Shown here: positions 13,218 through 24,314 of the stretch, piece by piece | Numbering within the stretch: position 1 is the stretch's first letter | How the letters are laid out: every line of letters starts with the position of its first letter | Source of the DNA: Deinococcus sp. YIM 77859 | GTDB taxonomy: Bacteria > Deinococcota > Deinococci > Deinococcales > Deinococcaceae | DNA length: 64,000 nucleotides | Direction: 5' to 3' | NCBI RefSeq assembly: GCF_000745175.1 | Contig: NZ_JQNI01000004.1 | Location: 446,001-510,000 of the forward strand | Translations under genes and position numbers: made by a program | The notes under the pieces: model-generated | The model's input: the letters and a program-made list of their open reading frames with translations, nothing else | The model's database searches: none | What the model was told of the DNA's origin: nothing

Positions 13218-14114
13218 TCAGCCTTTGACACTGCCGGTGAGGGTGGCTCCTTCCACGAAATACTTCTGGAACACGAAGAAGATGAGCACGACCGGCAGCA
13301 GCACCAGCACCGAGGCCGCCATCAAGAGTTGCCACTGCACGTTATTAGCGTCCTGGAAGAACTTCAGCCCCACCTGCAGGGTGTAGAGCCGCTCGTCATT
13401 CAGGTACAGCAGCGGATTGACGTAGTCGTTCCAGGCACCGTCAAAGGTGAAGATGGCGACTGTTGCAAGGGCCGGGGTCGCGAGCGGCAACATCACCCGC
13501 GCCCAGATCCACAGCTCGCTTGCGCCGTCTACCCGAGCTGCCTCCAGCAGTTCGTTGGGGATGGTCAGGAAGTACTGGCGGAGCATAAAGGTGAAAAAGG
13601 CCCCTGCGAAAAAGGAAGGCACGATGAGCGGCAGGTAGGTGTTGATCCAGCCCAGCTTGCTGAACAGGACGTACTGCGGCACCATGGTGACCAGTCCGGG
13701 AATCATCATGGTAGAGAGCATCACCAGAAAGAGGAAGTCGCGGCCCGGAAAGCGCAGCTTAGAAAAGCCGTAGGCGGCGAGTGAGCACGAGAGCACCGTG
13801 CCGAACGTGACACTCACGGCGTAGAACAGGCTGTTGATGGCGTAACGGGTAAAGGGCGCGCTCGCCCAGGCGCGGGCGTAGTTTTCCCACACGATGGGGT
13901 TGGGAATCCAGCGCGGCGGATAGGCGAAGACCTGATCGTCGGGCTTGAGCGAGGTAGACACCATCCACAGCGCCGGGTAGAGGATCAGCAGGGACAGTCC
14001 GACGAGAGCAGCAAAGGCCAGGGCGCGGCCCAGCAGCAGCCCGCTGACGCGCCGGGGACCGCCGGTGCGGGCAGAACGCGGCCGAAGCTGCACTTCGGGA
14101 CGGGAGAGCGCCAT
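13218..14114 (-). CDS. Carbohydrate ABC transporter permease (MalG type)
   Basis: 298 residues with six predicted membrane segments. The cytoplasmic coupling loop EAARVDGASELWIWARVMLP is the EAA motif of binding-protein-dependent permeases, placed toward the C-terminus as in MalG. The protein ends ATLTGSVKG, the classic MalG-type tail that contacts the ATPase. I chose the ATG at 14114, one base after the stop of the upstream permease gene, over the longer frame. With the partner permease and the binding protein it forms a type I sugar importer. No ATPase gene is in the cluster, so a shared MsmX/MalK-type ATPase elsewhere is expected. Its stop borders an IS target duplication. Confidence 0.88.
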   Translation of the reverse strand: MALSRPEVQLRPRSARTGGPRRVSGLLLGRALAFAALVGLSLLILYPALWMVSTSLKPDDQVFAYPPRWIPNPIVWENYARAWASAPFTRYAINSLFYAVSVTFGTVLSCSLAAYGFSKLRFPGRDFLFLVMLSTMMIPGLVTMVPQYVLFSKLGWINTYLPLIVPSFFAGAFFTFMLRQYFLTIPNELLEAARVDGASELWIWARVMLPLATPALATVAIFTFDGAWNDYVNPLLYLNDERLYTLQVGLKFFQDANNVQWQLLMAASVLVLLPVVLIFFVFQKYFVEGATLTGSVKG

Positions 14115-14115
14115 C

Positions 14116-15051
14116 TCAGCGCACCTCGCCTTCGTAGTGCACCCAACGCCGTGAGAACCACAGCTGCACGCCGGTGATCGCCAGGGTGATGAGCAGCAGA
14201 ATCCAGGCCAGCGCCGAAGCGTAGCCCATGCGCAGGTCGGTAAAGGCCGTCTGCCAGATGTACAGCCCGTAAAAGAGCGTGCTGTCACTGGGGCCACCCT
14301 TGGTCAGAATCAGCGATTCGGACCAGAATTGCAGCGCGCCCGAGATGCCGGTGATCAGCTTGAAAAAGATCACCGGCGAGATCAGCGGCACCGTCACCGC
14401 CCAAAACTGCCGCCAGGAGCTCGCTCCGTCGATCTGCGCCGACTCGTACAGGTCGCGGGGCACACCCTTGAGGGCCGCCAGATAGAACATAAAGCCACCT
14501 GCTGCGGCCCACATGCTCATGATGATAAGGGCGGGCTTGGCCCATACGGGATCGGCGAACCACAGCGGCAGGTCATTTTCGGGCACGCCCAGACGGTACA
14601 GGGCCGTATTGATCAGGCCCACCTGCGGGTTAAACACCCACAGCCACAGCAGCAGCACCGCCACACCGGTGAGGACTTTGGGCAGGAAGAAGATCGTGCG
14701 AAACACCCGCTGTCCCCGCACCTCTTGATTCAGCAGCACCGCGATCAGCAGGCCGGTGGCGATGCCCAAAGGCACGGCGAAGGTGGCGTAGTAGGCGGTA
14801 TTGGAGAGCGCTTTCCAGAAGCGGGTGTCCTGCGTCAGCAGTTGCACGTAGTTCTGCACCCCGACCCAGTCAAAGCGCGAGGTGATGTCGTAGTTCGTGA
14901 AGCTCGCGTACAGCGAAAACAGCATCGGCCCCAGCACAAAGCACAGAAAGCCGATCAGCCAGGGCGCGATGAAGAGGTAGCCCCACAGGGCCTCGCGCTG
15001 GCGGTGATTCAGTCCGCGGCGGCGCGGCAGGGGAGAAGACGTGCCGCTCAC
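14116..15051 (-). CDS. Carbohydrate ABC transporter permease (MalF type)
   Basis: 311 residues, six membrane segments, with the coupling motif ESAQIDGASSWRQFWAVTVPLI. It starts at GTG (15051) and pairs with the downstream MalG-type permease. The start is odd: no ribosome binding site precedes the GTG. Instead a strong GGAGGT lies ahead of an ATG at 15083 that opens an 11-codon frame whose TGA overlaps this GTG. Translation may be coupled to that minigene, or a one-base change has shifted the true N-terminus. The membrane core is intact either way. Substrate is not evident beyond being a sugar. Confidence 0.85.
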   Translation of the reverse strand: MSGTSSPLPRRRGLNHRQREALWGYLFIAPWLIGFLCFVLGPMLFSLYASFTNYDITSRFDWVGVQNYVQLLTQDTRFWKALSNTAYYATFAVPLGIATGLLIAVLLNQEVRGQRVFRTIFFLPKVLTGVAVLLLWLWVFNPQVGLINTALYRLGVPENDLPLWFADPVWAKPALIIMSMWAAAGGFMFYLAALKGVPRDLYESAQIDGASSWRQFWAVTVPLISPVIFFKLITGISGALQFWSESLILTKGGPSDSTLFYGLYIWQTAFTDLRMGYASALAWILLLITLAITGVQLWFSRRWVHYEGEVR

Positions 15052-15083
15052 GGTTGAGCCGCCACGGTCGGGAAAGGGGACAT
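15048..15083 (-). CDS. Possible 11-codon leader peptide upstream of permease
   Basis: An ATG at 15083 follows CAGGAGGTCTGAACC, the best ribosome binding site in the area. It encodes MSPFPTVAAQP and stops at a TGA that overlaps the GTG start of the permease gene (GTGA). It may serve only to deliver ribosomes to the GTG. It could equally be the true permease start disrupted by a one-base slip. Confidence 0.35.
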   Translation of the reverse strand: MSPFPTVAAQP

Positions 15084-15152
15084 GGTTCAGACCTCCTGAA
15101 AGGACCCGGGCAAAGCGGTGTCACCCGCTTCACCCGGCAACAAGAGAAGGAG

Positions 15153-16385
15153 CTACCTGTTGCTGTTGACCAGCCGCTGGACCTGCGCCTGTGCCTCTTC
15201 GAGGGCCTTTTTGGGGTCCTCCCCACGGTACACCGCGTCGTCGACAGCCTTATCAAGGATGCTGCCGTAGCTGGGCGCATACCGCGGAGCGGAGCTGACC
15301 TCGGTGTACTTCATGTTCGCGGACATCATGCGGAAAGCGGGCGTGGTCACGCTGAGCGACGCGTTTTTGTAGCCGGGGAAGTCATTCTGTTCCTGCGCCC
15401 AGATGCGCGCGCCCTCTGTCGCCATGTACCGCGCGAAGGCGAACGCTTCCTTGGGATGCTTGGTGCCCACCGGGATTTCCAGGTTGAAGCCGCCACCGGA
15501 CGAGGTCCCCGGCCCGGGCTGTCCCGTCGGCGTGGGAATGCGCGCCATGCCGTAGTTCATGTTGGGCGCGTACTTCTTCAGGGTGGCCGCGTAGCCGCCG
15601 ATGTCGATGATCATGCCCAGCTTGCCGGAGATGAAGGGATCCTGCGCGCCGCTGCCAAAGCTGCTGCGAAACGCCTGCACGTTGCGAGCCCCCAGGCGGT
15701 CGGTCCACTCCTTGATCCAAGTGAGGGTCCTCAGGGCCGTGGGGTTGGTGAAGCGCGGATTCTCCCGGTCCTCGTCCCACATGCTGCCCCCGGCATTGGA
15801 CACCCAGCTTTCGAGGCCGAAGCTGCCGTAGAGGGGATGGAAGCCGATGCGCTGGTAGACCGGCCCGGTCTTCTTGTCGAGCTTCTTGGCATAGGCTTCC
15901 AGCTCATCCCAGGTGGTCGGCGGCTTGTTCGGGTTCAGGCCAACTTCCTTAAAAAGGTCTTTGTTGTAGTACAGGAAGCGGCTATCCGTCACAAAGGGCA
16001 GGCCGTACTGCTCCCCCTTGTAGGTGGCGGTGGCCCAGAGGTTCGGGTAGAACTGATCCTTTAACCGGTCCGCCCCCAGGCGGCTGAGGTTCGTCGCCTG
16101 GTTCTTGGAGGCTCGCAGCGGTGTGGTGCGGATATCGATCACCACGACGTCCGGCGGATTTTTGGCGGCGATGGCGGCCAGCGTCTTGGTGGGAAGCTGG
16201 TCGAAGGGCACAAAGGTGTACTTCACCTGAATATTGGGGTTTTTCTTGTTCCAGGTGTCGATGATCCGGTTGATGGTGGGGCGGCGTTGCTCAGAGCCCC
16301 AGTGGGCCCACAGATCAAGCGTGACCTTTTGGGCACCAGCGCTGCCCAGCAGGGCGGCCGTCAGGAGAAAGAGTGTCTTGTTCAT
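15153..16385 (-). CDS. Sugar ABC transporter substrate-binding protein
   Basis: 410 residues. The N-terminus MNKTLFLLTAALLGSAGA is a short signal peptide, with likely cleavage before QKVTLDLW. The mature part is a type I extracellular solute-binding protein: TLDLWAHWGSEQ, INRIIDTWNKKNPNIQVKYT, PPDVVVID, GLPFVTDSRFLYYNKDLFKE and GGGFNLEIPVGTKHPKEAFA. It delivers a sugar or oligosaccharide to the two permeases encoded just downstream. A GAGG site precedes the ATG. It lies divergent to nagA across a YesL-like gene, so an amino-sugar substrate is possible but not shown. Confidence 0.87.
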   Translation of the reverse strand: MNKTLFLLTAALLGSAGAQKVTLDLWAHWGSEQRRPTINRIIDTWNKKNPNIQVKYTFVPFDQLPTKTLAAIAAKNPPDVVVIDIRTTPLRASKNQATNLSRLGADRLKDQFYPNLWATATYKGEQYGLPFVTDSRFLYYNKDLFKEVGLNPNKPPTTWDELEAYAKKLDKKTGPVYQRIGFHPLYGSFGLESWVSNAGGSMWDEDRENPRFTNPTALRTLTWIKEWTDRLGARNVQAFRSSFGSGAQDPFISGKLGMIIDIGGYAATLKKYAPNMNYGMARIPTPTGQPGPGTSSGGGFNLEIPVGTKHPKEAFAFARYMATEGARIWAQEQNDFPGYKNASLSVTTPAFRMMSANMKYTEVSSAPRYAPSYGSILDKAVDDAVYRGEDPKKALEEAQAQVQRLVNSNR

Positions 16386-16579
16386 GAAAAACCTCGTGTT
16401 GCCAGCGGGCGGGAGCGTGAAAAGCAGCGGTCACCTGGCGTCTGGTGAACCACTGTTGCCCGCCCTACTCATCTGACGTCAAGAGGTTAGCTCGTGCGGC
16501 CTCTTCTCGGTAACAAGTTCGCCCCGTTCATATTGAGCGTTTCTTGGCTCTTTCTGGATTCTCAGGAAGGGGCAGGCCT

Positions 16580-17248
16580 TCACAGCACATCCTCAAAGCG
16601 TTGTGCTGAGAGCGGCCGAGGCTGGCTCGTGGCGACCACAGCCCAGTACAGCAGCAGGGCGCTGACGCCCACCACCGGCCAAAGTGTGGTGAAAGACGCT
16701 GCCAAAACCGCCAGCAATAGCGGCGGCAACGCGCATAGCTGTGTGTGGAGGGGATAGGCCAGCACAATCCGCCCAGCTTCGAGCAGTGCGCGGGAAAGCG
16801 GCAGGCCCTCGGCAAGCGCGTCCAACAGAAACGGTTGCAGCGTGAGCCAGAGCCACCCCAGCACCACACCGAGTACCGCCCCCACAGCGCCGCGCAGGGT
16901 GCCCGGCTGCGCACTCCACAGCGCAACATTCGCGTACAGCACGACCAGCACCAGCGCATTGAGCGCTGCCCACAGCGTCCCCGGCCACCACAGGCGCCCA
17001 AAAAAACGGGGAAGAGAAGAAAGCGGCTCTTGCGGCACGGGGGGTTCCTCCGGGCGGTGTGCCCGGCGCTCCTCCTCCACCTCCAGCACTGCGCGGCGCA
17101 GCCAGGCATAGGCGGTCAGGGTGGCTGCGCCCAAGGTGAATAGCGGCCAGGCGGCCACGACCCACAGCACATTCACCACGATCAGTCGCGGGAGCTCCCG
17201 CCAGAGGTGCGCACCCGCAACCCGCCAGACCTGCACCGCGCCCCGCAT
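16580..17248 (-). CDS. YesL/DUF624-like membrane protein
   Basis: 222 residues with five or six hydrophobic segments and a charged cytoplasmic loop (EVEEERRAHRPEEPPVPQE). The start region RLIVVNVLWVVAAWPLFTLGAATLTAYAWLRR matches the YesL/DUF624 pattern, whose members are usually found beside sugar ABC importers, as here. The function is not established; roles in transporter assembly or regulation have been suggested. The ATG at 17248 is preceded at 6 nt by TATCTT, a possible -10 for a leaderless transcript; longer in-frame starts exist but are less likely. Moderately sure of the family. Confidence 0.6.
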   Translation of the reverse strand: MRGAVQVWRVAGAHLWRELPRLIVVNVLWVVAAWPLFTLGAATLTAYAWLRRAVLEVEEERRAHRPEEPPVPQEPLSSLPRFFGRLWWPGTLWAALNALVLVVLYANVALWSAQPGTLRGAVGAVLGVVLGWLWLTLQPFLLDALAEGLPLSRALLEAGRIVLAYPLHTQLCALPPLLLAVLAASFTTLWPVVGVSALLLYWAVVATSQPRPLSAQRFEDVL

Positions 17249-17524
17249 GGGGGGAAGATAGCAGTGCGGTGCATCAGGGTGAGGAGCTGACCGAGGGTGG
17301 CGACCACCAGAGGCACCCTGTCGCGCGGACTCCCCGTGATTTCGCCCCGCCGCTCTCTTCGGGGTGGAGGCGAACAACGTATAGTGCAGGGGCAGAAAGG
17401 ACGTCGCGGATGAGGCCAGCCCCGTTCCCCCCTACGAGATGAGGAGGCGTCGCGTCACTGCTGCCCATTCCCTGGGTGCGGGGGCATCCAGAACGCTGGT
17501 CCGTCGGGGGGGAGGGGAGAGGGG

Positions 17525-18652
17525 ATGAGCCGCACCCTCAGCGGCATCTTGGTGTTGCCGCAGGGCACCGTCCCGGGGCGGGTCCGCTTCGGCAGAACGC
17601 TGGTCGCTGTGGAGCCCTTTTCGGAAGGAGCAGCGGAACGGTTCATCCTCCCCGGCTTTGTGGATACCCACGTTCACGGCGGAGGCGGGGGCGATACGAT
17701 GGACGGTCCGGAAGGTGTGCGGATGCTGGCCCGCCTGCACGCTCGGCACGGCACCACCACCCTGCTGCCCACCACCATCACCAACCCCTGGGAGAGCGTG
17801 TTGGCCGCCCTGTTCGGGATCCGTGAGGTGATGGCGACGGGCGGCGTGCCGGGGGGCGCGGACGTGATCGGTGCCCATCTCGAAGGCCCCTTTCTCAGCC
17901 CCGGACGGCTGGGAGCGCAACCGCCGCACACGGTCTTGCCCACCCTGGACCTCGTTCAGGAGGTGCTGGCGACGGGTGCCGTTCGTGCCGTCACCCTCGC
18001 GCCCGAACTTCCCGGAGCCCTCGATGCCGCTCTCGCCTTTGCGCGCGCAGGAGTCCGGATCGGCATCGGTCACACCTGTGCGGATGCCGAGACGGTGACC
18101 GCGCTGCTGAGAGCGGTTCACGCCGCTGGGGGGCGCAGCTGCGCCACTCACCTCTTCAACGCCATGGGCGGCATCGAGGGCCGCACGCCCGGTCCTCCCG
18201 GTGCCCTGCTGACCGACCCGCACGCCTACCAAGAGGTGATTCTGGACCTGATCCACGTCCATCCCAGCAGCTTTCATCTGGCCTTGGCCGCGGCACCGGG
18301 CCGGGTTCTGCTGGTGACGGACGCCATACGCGCGGCAGGAATGGGGGACGGCCCCAGCGAGCTTGGCGGTCAGCCCGTGACCGTGCGCGGCGGCAAGGCC
18401 ACGCGGGCAGACGGCACCCTGGCCGGGAGTGTGCTCACGCTGGATGTGGCGCTACGGAATGCTGTTCGGACCGGAGTGTCTCTTTCGGTGGTGAGCGAAA
18501 TGCTCAGCGCCGTGCCCGCCGCCTCTGTGGGCCTGACCGACCGCGGCCGTCTGGAACCTGGCCTACGCGCCGACCTCACTGTGCTGGACCGCGACCTGAA
18601 CGTTGTACAGGTGTACGTGGCCGGGGAGCCCATACGGGAAGAACATCCCTGA
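17525..18652 (+). CDS. nagA: N-acetylglucosamine-6-phosphate deacetylase
   Basis: 375 residues of the amidohydrolase superfamily. It removes acetate from GlcNAc-6-phosphate to give glucosamine-6-phosphate. Seen: PGFVDTHVHGGGGGDTMDG (metal HxH), GAHLEGPFLS (metal Glu), GIGHTCADAETV (metal His), THLFNAMGGIEGRTPG (metal His and substrate loop) and VTDAIRAAGM (catalytic Asp). The C-terminal beta domain ends DLTVLDRDLNVVQVYVAGE. GGGGAGAGGGG precedes the ATG. A TATAGT box near 17380 could be its promoter. It stands divergent from the sugar importer, consistent with amino-sugar catabolism, though nagB is not in the window. Confidence 0.93.
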   Translation: MSRTLSGILVLPQGTVPGRVRFGRTLVAVEPFSEGAAERFILPGFVDTHVHGGGGGDTMDGPEGVRMLARLHARHGTTTLLPTTITNPWESVLAALFGIREVMATGGVPGGADVIGAHLEGPFLSPGRLGAQPPHTVLPTLDLVQEVLATGAVRAVTLAPELPGALDAALAFARAGVRIGIGHTCADAETVTALLRAVHAAGGRSCATHLFNAMGGIEGRTPGPPGALLTDPHAYQEVILDLIHVHPSSFHLALAAAPGRVLLVTDAIRAAGMGDGPSELGGQPVTVRGGKATRADGTLAGSVLTLDVALRNAVRTGVSLSVVSEMLSAVPAASVGLTDRGRLEPGLRADLTVLDRDLNVVQVYVAGEPIREEHP

Positions 18653-18755
18653 AGGTGGCCTCCTGGTGCTTCGGTGTTGGGGGTCTAGGACCTTAAGATG
18701 AGGCCGTTCACCTCTTTCTTTTCACGTGCGGCTCCCTTTCAGAAAGGCTCCTGAT

Positions 18756-19796
18756 ATGGATGTTCAGATCGCTTCTATTCTTGCGGCCGATGGCTTGACG
18801 AACGGGGCGGTCTACGCCCTGTTGGCGCTGGCGTTGGTGCTGGTGTTCGCCGTCACCCGCGTGATCTTTATTCCGCAGGGCGAGTTCGTCGTGTTTGGGA
18901 CACTGACACTCGCTTCTCTGCAACAGGGGCGCGTTCCCGGCACCCTGTGGTTGCTGCTGGTGCTGCTGGGCGTGGCCGCCCTGATCGAAGGCTTCGCGCA
19001 GGGGCGCCAGGGGCGGGGCGGGCGAGGAATCCTGACCCTGGTGGGTGCCGCCCTTTTCGGCGGAGCGCTTTGGGCGCTGACCGGTTGGCTCGCTCCACGC
19101 CAGGCGCCGCTGGGGGTGCAGGTGCTGCTGACCCTGCTGCTGGTCGCGCCGATGGGACCGCTGCTGTACCGCACCGTCTACCAGCCCCTTCAGAACGCCA
19201 CCGTGCTCGTCCTGCTGATCGCCTCAGTGGCCCTGCATCTCGTTCTGACCGGGCTGGCGCTCGTGTTTTTCGGTCCGGAAGGTTCCCGCACCCCTCCCTT
19301 TGCCGCCGGAAATGTCACGCTAGGACAGGTCACCCTAAGCAGGCAGAGCCTGCTGGTGGTTCTGGTTTCGGCGCTGCTGATGCTGGCTCTGTACGTCTTT
19401 TTCGAGCGCACCATGGCCGGCAAGGCCCTGCGCGCCACCGCGGTCAACCGTCTGGGGGCGCGCTTGGTGGGGATCAGCCCTTCCTCAGCGGGAACACTCA
19501 CCTTGACGTTGGCCGCCCTGATCGGGGCGCTGGGCGGTATGCTGATCGGACCGAGCGTCGCCATGACGTACGATTCAGGCTTTCTCATCGGCCTCAAGGG
19601 CTTTATCGGCGCGATTCTCGGCGGGCTGGTCAGCTACCCCCTCGCGGCAGCAGGAGCCCTGCTGGTCGGCCTGATCGAGAGTTTTGCCTCCTTTAGTCTG
19701 TCGGCCTGGAAGGAGGTCATCGTGTTCACGCTGATCCTGCCCGTGCTGCTGTGGCGCTCCCTCACCACCCGGCACGTCCCCGAGGATGAAGAATGA
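18756..19796 (+). CDS. livH: Branched-chain amino acid ABC permease LivH
   Basis: 346 residues with about eight hydrophobic segments. The N-terminus [20 protein letters not shown] and the C-terminal [23 protein letters not shown] are LivH signatures; the loop [20 protein letters not shown] is the permease coupling region. A ~45-residue insert near 85-130 ([10 protein letters not shown] and a hydrophobic stretch) makes it longer than E. coli LivH (308). The ATG at 18756 follows AGAAAGG at 9 nt. It imports branched-chain or related amino acids together with LivMG and LivF and overlaps livMG by 4 bp. No binding protein gene accompanies the cluster in this window. Confidence 0.88.
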   Translation: MDVQIASILAADGLTNGAVYALLALALVLVFAVTRVIFIPQGEFVVFGTLTLASLQQGRVPGTLWLLLVLLGVAALIEGFAQGRQGRGGRGILTLVGAALFGGALWALTGWLAPRQAPLGVQVLLTLLLVAPMGPLLYRTVYQPLQNATVLVLLIASVALHLVLTGLALVFFGPEGSRTPPFAAGNVTLGQVTLSRQSLLVVLVSALLMLALYVFFERTMAGKALRATAVNRLGARLVGISPSSAGTLTLTLAALIGALGGMLIGPSVAMTYDSGFLIGLKGFIGAILGGLVSYPLAAAGALLVGLIESFASFSLSAWKEVIVFTLILPVLLWRSLTTRHVPEDEE

Positions 19797-21579
19797 CACG
19801 CCCCGGATTTTCGCGCCGCGCGCTGCTGGCTGGGGCGGCGGCGGTGGTCATGCTGGCCCTGCCCCTGGTCCTGCCGCTTTTCCAGGTGACCCTGCTGGTG
19901 AATATCGCCATTTTTGCCATCGTCGCCATCGGCCTGGTGCTGCTGACCGGCATTGTGGGGCTTACCTCCTTCGGCCAGGCTGCCTTTATGGGCCTGGGCG
20001 CCTATACCACGGCCATGCTGACCACCCAGGCTGGGTGGAGTCCCTGGCTGACCCTCCTGGCGGGCTTCGTGGTCACGGCCCTGGTGGCCCTCGTTCTGGG
20101 GTTGGTGACCCTCCGTATGCAGGGCCACTATCTCCCCCTCGCGACCATCGCCTGGGGCATGAGCCTCTACTACGTCTTCGGCAACACTCCCGCGCTGGGC
20201 GGGTTTACCGGCATCACCGATATCCCCCCGGTGACCCTCTTGGGGTTTCCCCTGACTTCGCCGCGAGCCTTCGCCTATCTGGCCCTGGTCGGTCTGGGTC
20301 TGGTCGCGCTGGCTGTACAGTTCCTGCTCTCGAGCCGAGTGGGCCGCGCGCTGCGGGCGCTGCGCAGCGGGCCGGTGGTCGCAGAAGCCTTTGGCGTGAA
20401 TCCCTTTCGGCTGCGGGTGCAGGTCTTTGTGCTCGCGGCGTTGATGGCGTCGCTGGCCGGTTGGCTGTACGCGCACAGCCAGCGGTTCGTGAATCCCACG
20501 CCCTTCAGTCTGCAAGCGGGGATCGAGTACCTCTTTATGGCGGTGGTCGGCGGCCCGCAGTACGTGTGGGGGGCAGTGCTGGGGTCGGCCCTCATCACAC
20601 TGCTGCGCGAGTGGTTGCGCGACCTGCTGCCCGCCTTGATCGGGGCGCAGGGCAACTTCGAGGTGATCGTCTTCGGCGTTCTCGTCATTCTGATGCTGCA
20701 ATTTGCTCGGCGCGGCCTGTGGCCCCTGCTCGAACGGCTGCTGCCACAGGAAAGCCCACGCCTGCTGCCCGAACCCCAGCCCCTGCCCTCCCGGACCAAA
20801 CCGCAGCCGGGCCTCCCCCTGCTCACGGTGAGGCACGCGGTCAAGCAGTTCGGCGGCTTACGGGCCGTGAACGACGTGTCCTTTGAGCTGCAAAGCGGGG
20901 AAATTCTGGGGCTGATCGGTCCCAATGGGGCAGGCAAGAGCACCCTGTTTAACCTGATCACCGGCGTCAGCCCCGCGACGCGTGGTCAGGTGCTCCTTGC
21001 CGGGCAGGACATCACCCGGCGAAGTGCCGAACAGATTCACCGCCTGGGCGTGGCCCGCACCTTCCAGCATGTGCACCTGCTGCCCGACCTCACCCTGCTG
21101 GCCAACACGATGATGGGCGGGTACGCGCGGGGGCGCGCAGGTCTGCTCGCCAGCCTGCTGCACCTGGAGCGCCGGGAGGAGGCCGCCCTGCAACACGAGG
21201 CGCTGCGCCAACTGGCCCGTGTCGGCCTGGGAGATCAGGCGTTTGCCCTGGCAGGCAACCTCGCGCTGGGCCAGCAGCGTATCCTGGAAGTTGCCCGGGC
21301 GCTGACCGCCGACCCCACGCTGCTGCTGCTGGACGAACCCGCCGCAGGCCTGCGCTACGGCGAGAAGATGGAGCTGGTCGCGCTGCTCAGGCGGCTGCGT
21401 GCGGAGGGCGTCACCATCTTGCTGGTCGAACACGACATGGATCTCGTGATGAATCTGGTCGACCGCCTGGTGGTGATGAACTACGGTGAGCGGCTGGCCG
21501 AGGGCACGCCGGCTGAGGTCCGCGCCAATCCCGCTGTGCGCGAGGCCTATCTCGGCGTGGAGCTGGAAGAGGGGGCCGC

Positions 21580-21583
<4 letters not shown>
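19793..21583 (+). CDS. Fused LivM permease - LivG ATPase
   Basis: 596 residues joining two subunits that are separate proteins in E. coli. Residues 1-~310 are a LivM-type permease ([21 protein letters not shown], coupling loop [20 protein letters not shown]). A Pro-rich linker spans about 315-345. Residues ~346-596 are a LivG ATPase: Walker [11 protein letters not shown]-loop [10 protein letters not shown], signature [16 protein letters not shown], Walker [12 protein letters not shown], and the H-switch VEHDMDLVM. There is no stop or frameshift between the parts. It overlaps livH and livF by 4 bp each. Fusion fixes the permease:ATPase ratio, but LivF still supplies the second ATP site partner. 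Confidence 0.88.
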
Positions 21584-22341
<758 letters not shown>

Positions 22342-22469
22342 CGGCGTAGGCCGTCTGGGGGCAGACTCAGCACCAGACAATTCGAAGGCAACGCTTGCCC
22401 GCCCGGCACGACCTTTCTGCCTCCGCGCAGAAGTTCTGTACCGGGCGGGCTGTTTGGATGGGGGGAACG

Positions 22470-24314
22470 ATGACGGTTTTGGCGAGTCTGGGAGCGCAGC
22501 ACGACCACACACCGGGATACACCGAGCGCCTCGGGGTACCGCTGGGAGGGACGGTGCGCGTGCGCGTGCGCGTCACACTTCCGGTGACGGGCGTCCACCT
22601 GGTCCTGGTGCGGGTGGGGGAGATCGAGACGCACCCGGCCCGTGAGGTCACCGGTCTTTTCGGTGAAGGTCGCTGGTTCGAGGCGGATCTGCCGGTGCAC
22701 GAGGCGCGGGTGCGCTACGCCTGGGAACTGCTGTTTCCGGATGATCACCTGAACCTGACCGCGCTGGGCCTGCACCGCACGCGCCGGGGCTTTCGCGACT
22801 GGTTTCAGTACCTCGCCGGACACGTTGCCCCCGAATGGGCCTGGCGCAGCGTCTTCTACCAGATCTTTCCCGACCGCTTTCGCAACGGTGATCCCGCGAA
22901 TGACGTGCGGACGGGCGAGTACCTGTATGGGGGCCGCCCGGTAGAGCAGGTGCCCTGGGAGACTCCTGTCGACGCGAGGGGTGACGTGCACGCGCACTAC
23001 GGCGGTGACCTGAACGGCGTGACACAGGCCCTCCCGTACCTTCAGGAGCTGGGCGTGAATGGGCTGTGGCTGACCCCGATCTTTGTCAGCCCCTCGAACC
23101 ACCGCTACGACATCAGCGATTACCGCCGTGTCGACCCCCATCTGGGCGGAGACGCAGCGTGGGAGGAACTGGTCAGGGCGGCGGACGCTGCGGGCATACG
23201 GCTTGTGCTGGATGGGGTCTTTAACCACATGGGGAACGAGAACGCGCTGTTTCGTGCGGCGCTCGCGGCGGAAAGCGCTCCCGAGCGGTCCCTCTTCAGC
23301 TGGCGGGAGGAGCCGGGCAAGCCGCCCTACCACGCCTTTTTCGACGTGCCGACCCTGCCCAAGATCAACTACGGTGACCCCTTTGCGGTTCGGGAATTCA
23401 TCAGCGGTGAGGAGAGCGTGGTGCGGTATTGGCTGCGACGTGGTGCGTCGGGCTGGCGGCTGGACGTGGCGCACATGATCGGCACGGGCGGGACCGACGA
23501 GGACAATCTGCCCCTTCACCGAGCACTCAAACAGGCTGCCCGCGAGGAGAAGCCCGACGCCTACGTGTTTGGAGAACGCTTCTTCGATCCCGAGCACGCG
23601 CTGGACGGCCGGGGCGAAGACGGGAGTATGAATTACCACGGCTTCGGCCTGCCGGTGATGCAGTGGATGAGCGGGAGGACGCATCTCGGTACCCCCAGCC
23701 GCCTGGACGGCGCAGAACTTGCCGAGCTGCTGTGGGACGCCTATCACGTCCTGCCCCCGCAGGTGGCGCTGAGCATGTTGAACCTGCTCGAGTCCCACGA
23801 CATCGGCCGGGCGCTTTTTCGTGTGGGAAATGACCGCACGCGTTTCCTGGCCGCCTTCACGCTGCTGATGGCCTATCCTGGCGTGCCCTGTACGTACTAC
23901 GGCACCGAGGTGGGCGTAACCCAGAGCCGCGCGGGCAATATCCCGTGGTGCCGTGAGCCCATGCCCTGGGATGAGGCGCGCTGGGACCACGACCTGCGGG
24001 CAAAGGTCCGCACCCTGATTCACGCCCGGCGTGAGGCCCGCGTCCTCCATGAGGGCAACCTGCGCTTTCTGTATACCGGGCCGGACGCCCTCGCCTTCCT
24101 GCGCGAGTACACCCGAGCGGACGGACAGGTAGAACGCGCCGTGGCTCTGGTCAGCCGCCTCGCCACGCCGCACGAGGTCACCCTCAGCCTGCCCCCCGGC
24201 GAGTACCGCGACGTCCTCACACGCGAGACCTTCCGGGGCGGCCCCGTCACCCTCAATGCGAGTGGCGGGCGGCTGCTGCTTTCTGAAGGGGGAGTCAGCG
24301 TGTGGAAAAGGTGA
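22470..24314 (+). CDS. GH13 maltodextrin glucosidase / neopullulanase-like
   Basis: 614 residues. An N-terminal beta-sandwich precedes the (beta/alpha)8 barrel, as in MalZ, cyclomaltodextrinase and neopullulanase. Conserved GH13 regions are visible: [10 protein letters not shown] (region I), [10 protein letters not shown] with the nucleophile Asp (II), FGERFFDPE with the acid/base Glu (III), and [11 protein letters not shown] with the third Asp (IV). [12 protein letters not shown] is typical of MalZ. No signal peptide is seen, so it acts in the cytosol on imported maltodextrins. I prefer the ATG at 22470 behind GGGGGGAA to the in-frame ATG at 22458. It converges with galM and the two overlap by 20 bp at their 3' ends. 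Confidence 0.85.
   Translation: MTVLASLGAQHDHTPGYTERLGVPLGGTVRVRVRVTLPVTGVHLVLVRVGEIETHPAREVTGLFGEGRWFEADLPVHEARVRYAWELLFPDDHLNLTALGLHRTRRGFRDWFQYLAGHVAPEWAWRSVFYQIFPDRFRNGDPANDVRTGEYLYGGRPVEQVPWETPVDARGDVHAHYGGDLNGVTQALPYLQELGVNGLWLTPIFVSPSNHRYDISDYRRVDPHLGGDAAWEELVRAADAAGIRLVLDGVFNHMGNENALFRAALAAESAPERSLFSWREEPGKPPYHAFFDVPTLPKINYGDPFAVREFISGEESVVRYWLRRGASGWRLDVAHMIGTGGTDEDNLPLHRALKQAAREEKPDAYVFGERFFDPEHALDGRGEDGSMNYHGFGLPVMQWMSGRTHLGTPSRLDGAELAELLWDAYHVLPPQVALSMLNLLESHDIGRALFRVGNDRTRFLAAFTLLMAYPGVPCTYYGTEVGVTQSRAGNIPWCREPMPWDEARWDHDLRAKVRTLIHARREARVLHEGNLRFLYTGPDALAFLREYTRADGQVERAVALVSRLATPHEVTLSLPPGEYRDVLTRETFRGGPVTLNASGGRLLLSEGGVSVWKR

Noticed and set aside
16477..16482. TTGACG on the minus strand upstream of the sugar-binding protein gene
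   Set aside because: No acceptable -10 at 16-18 bp; not enough to call a promoter.
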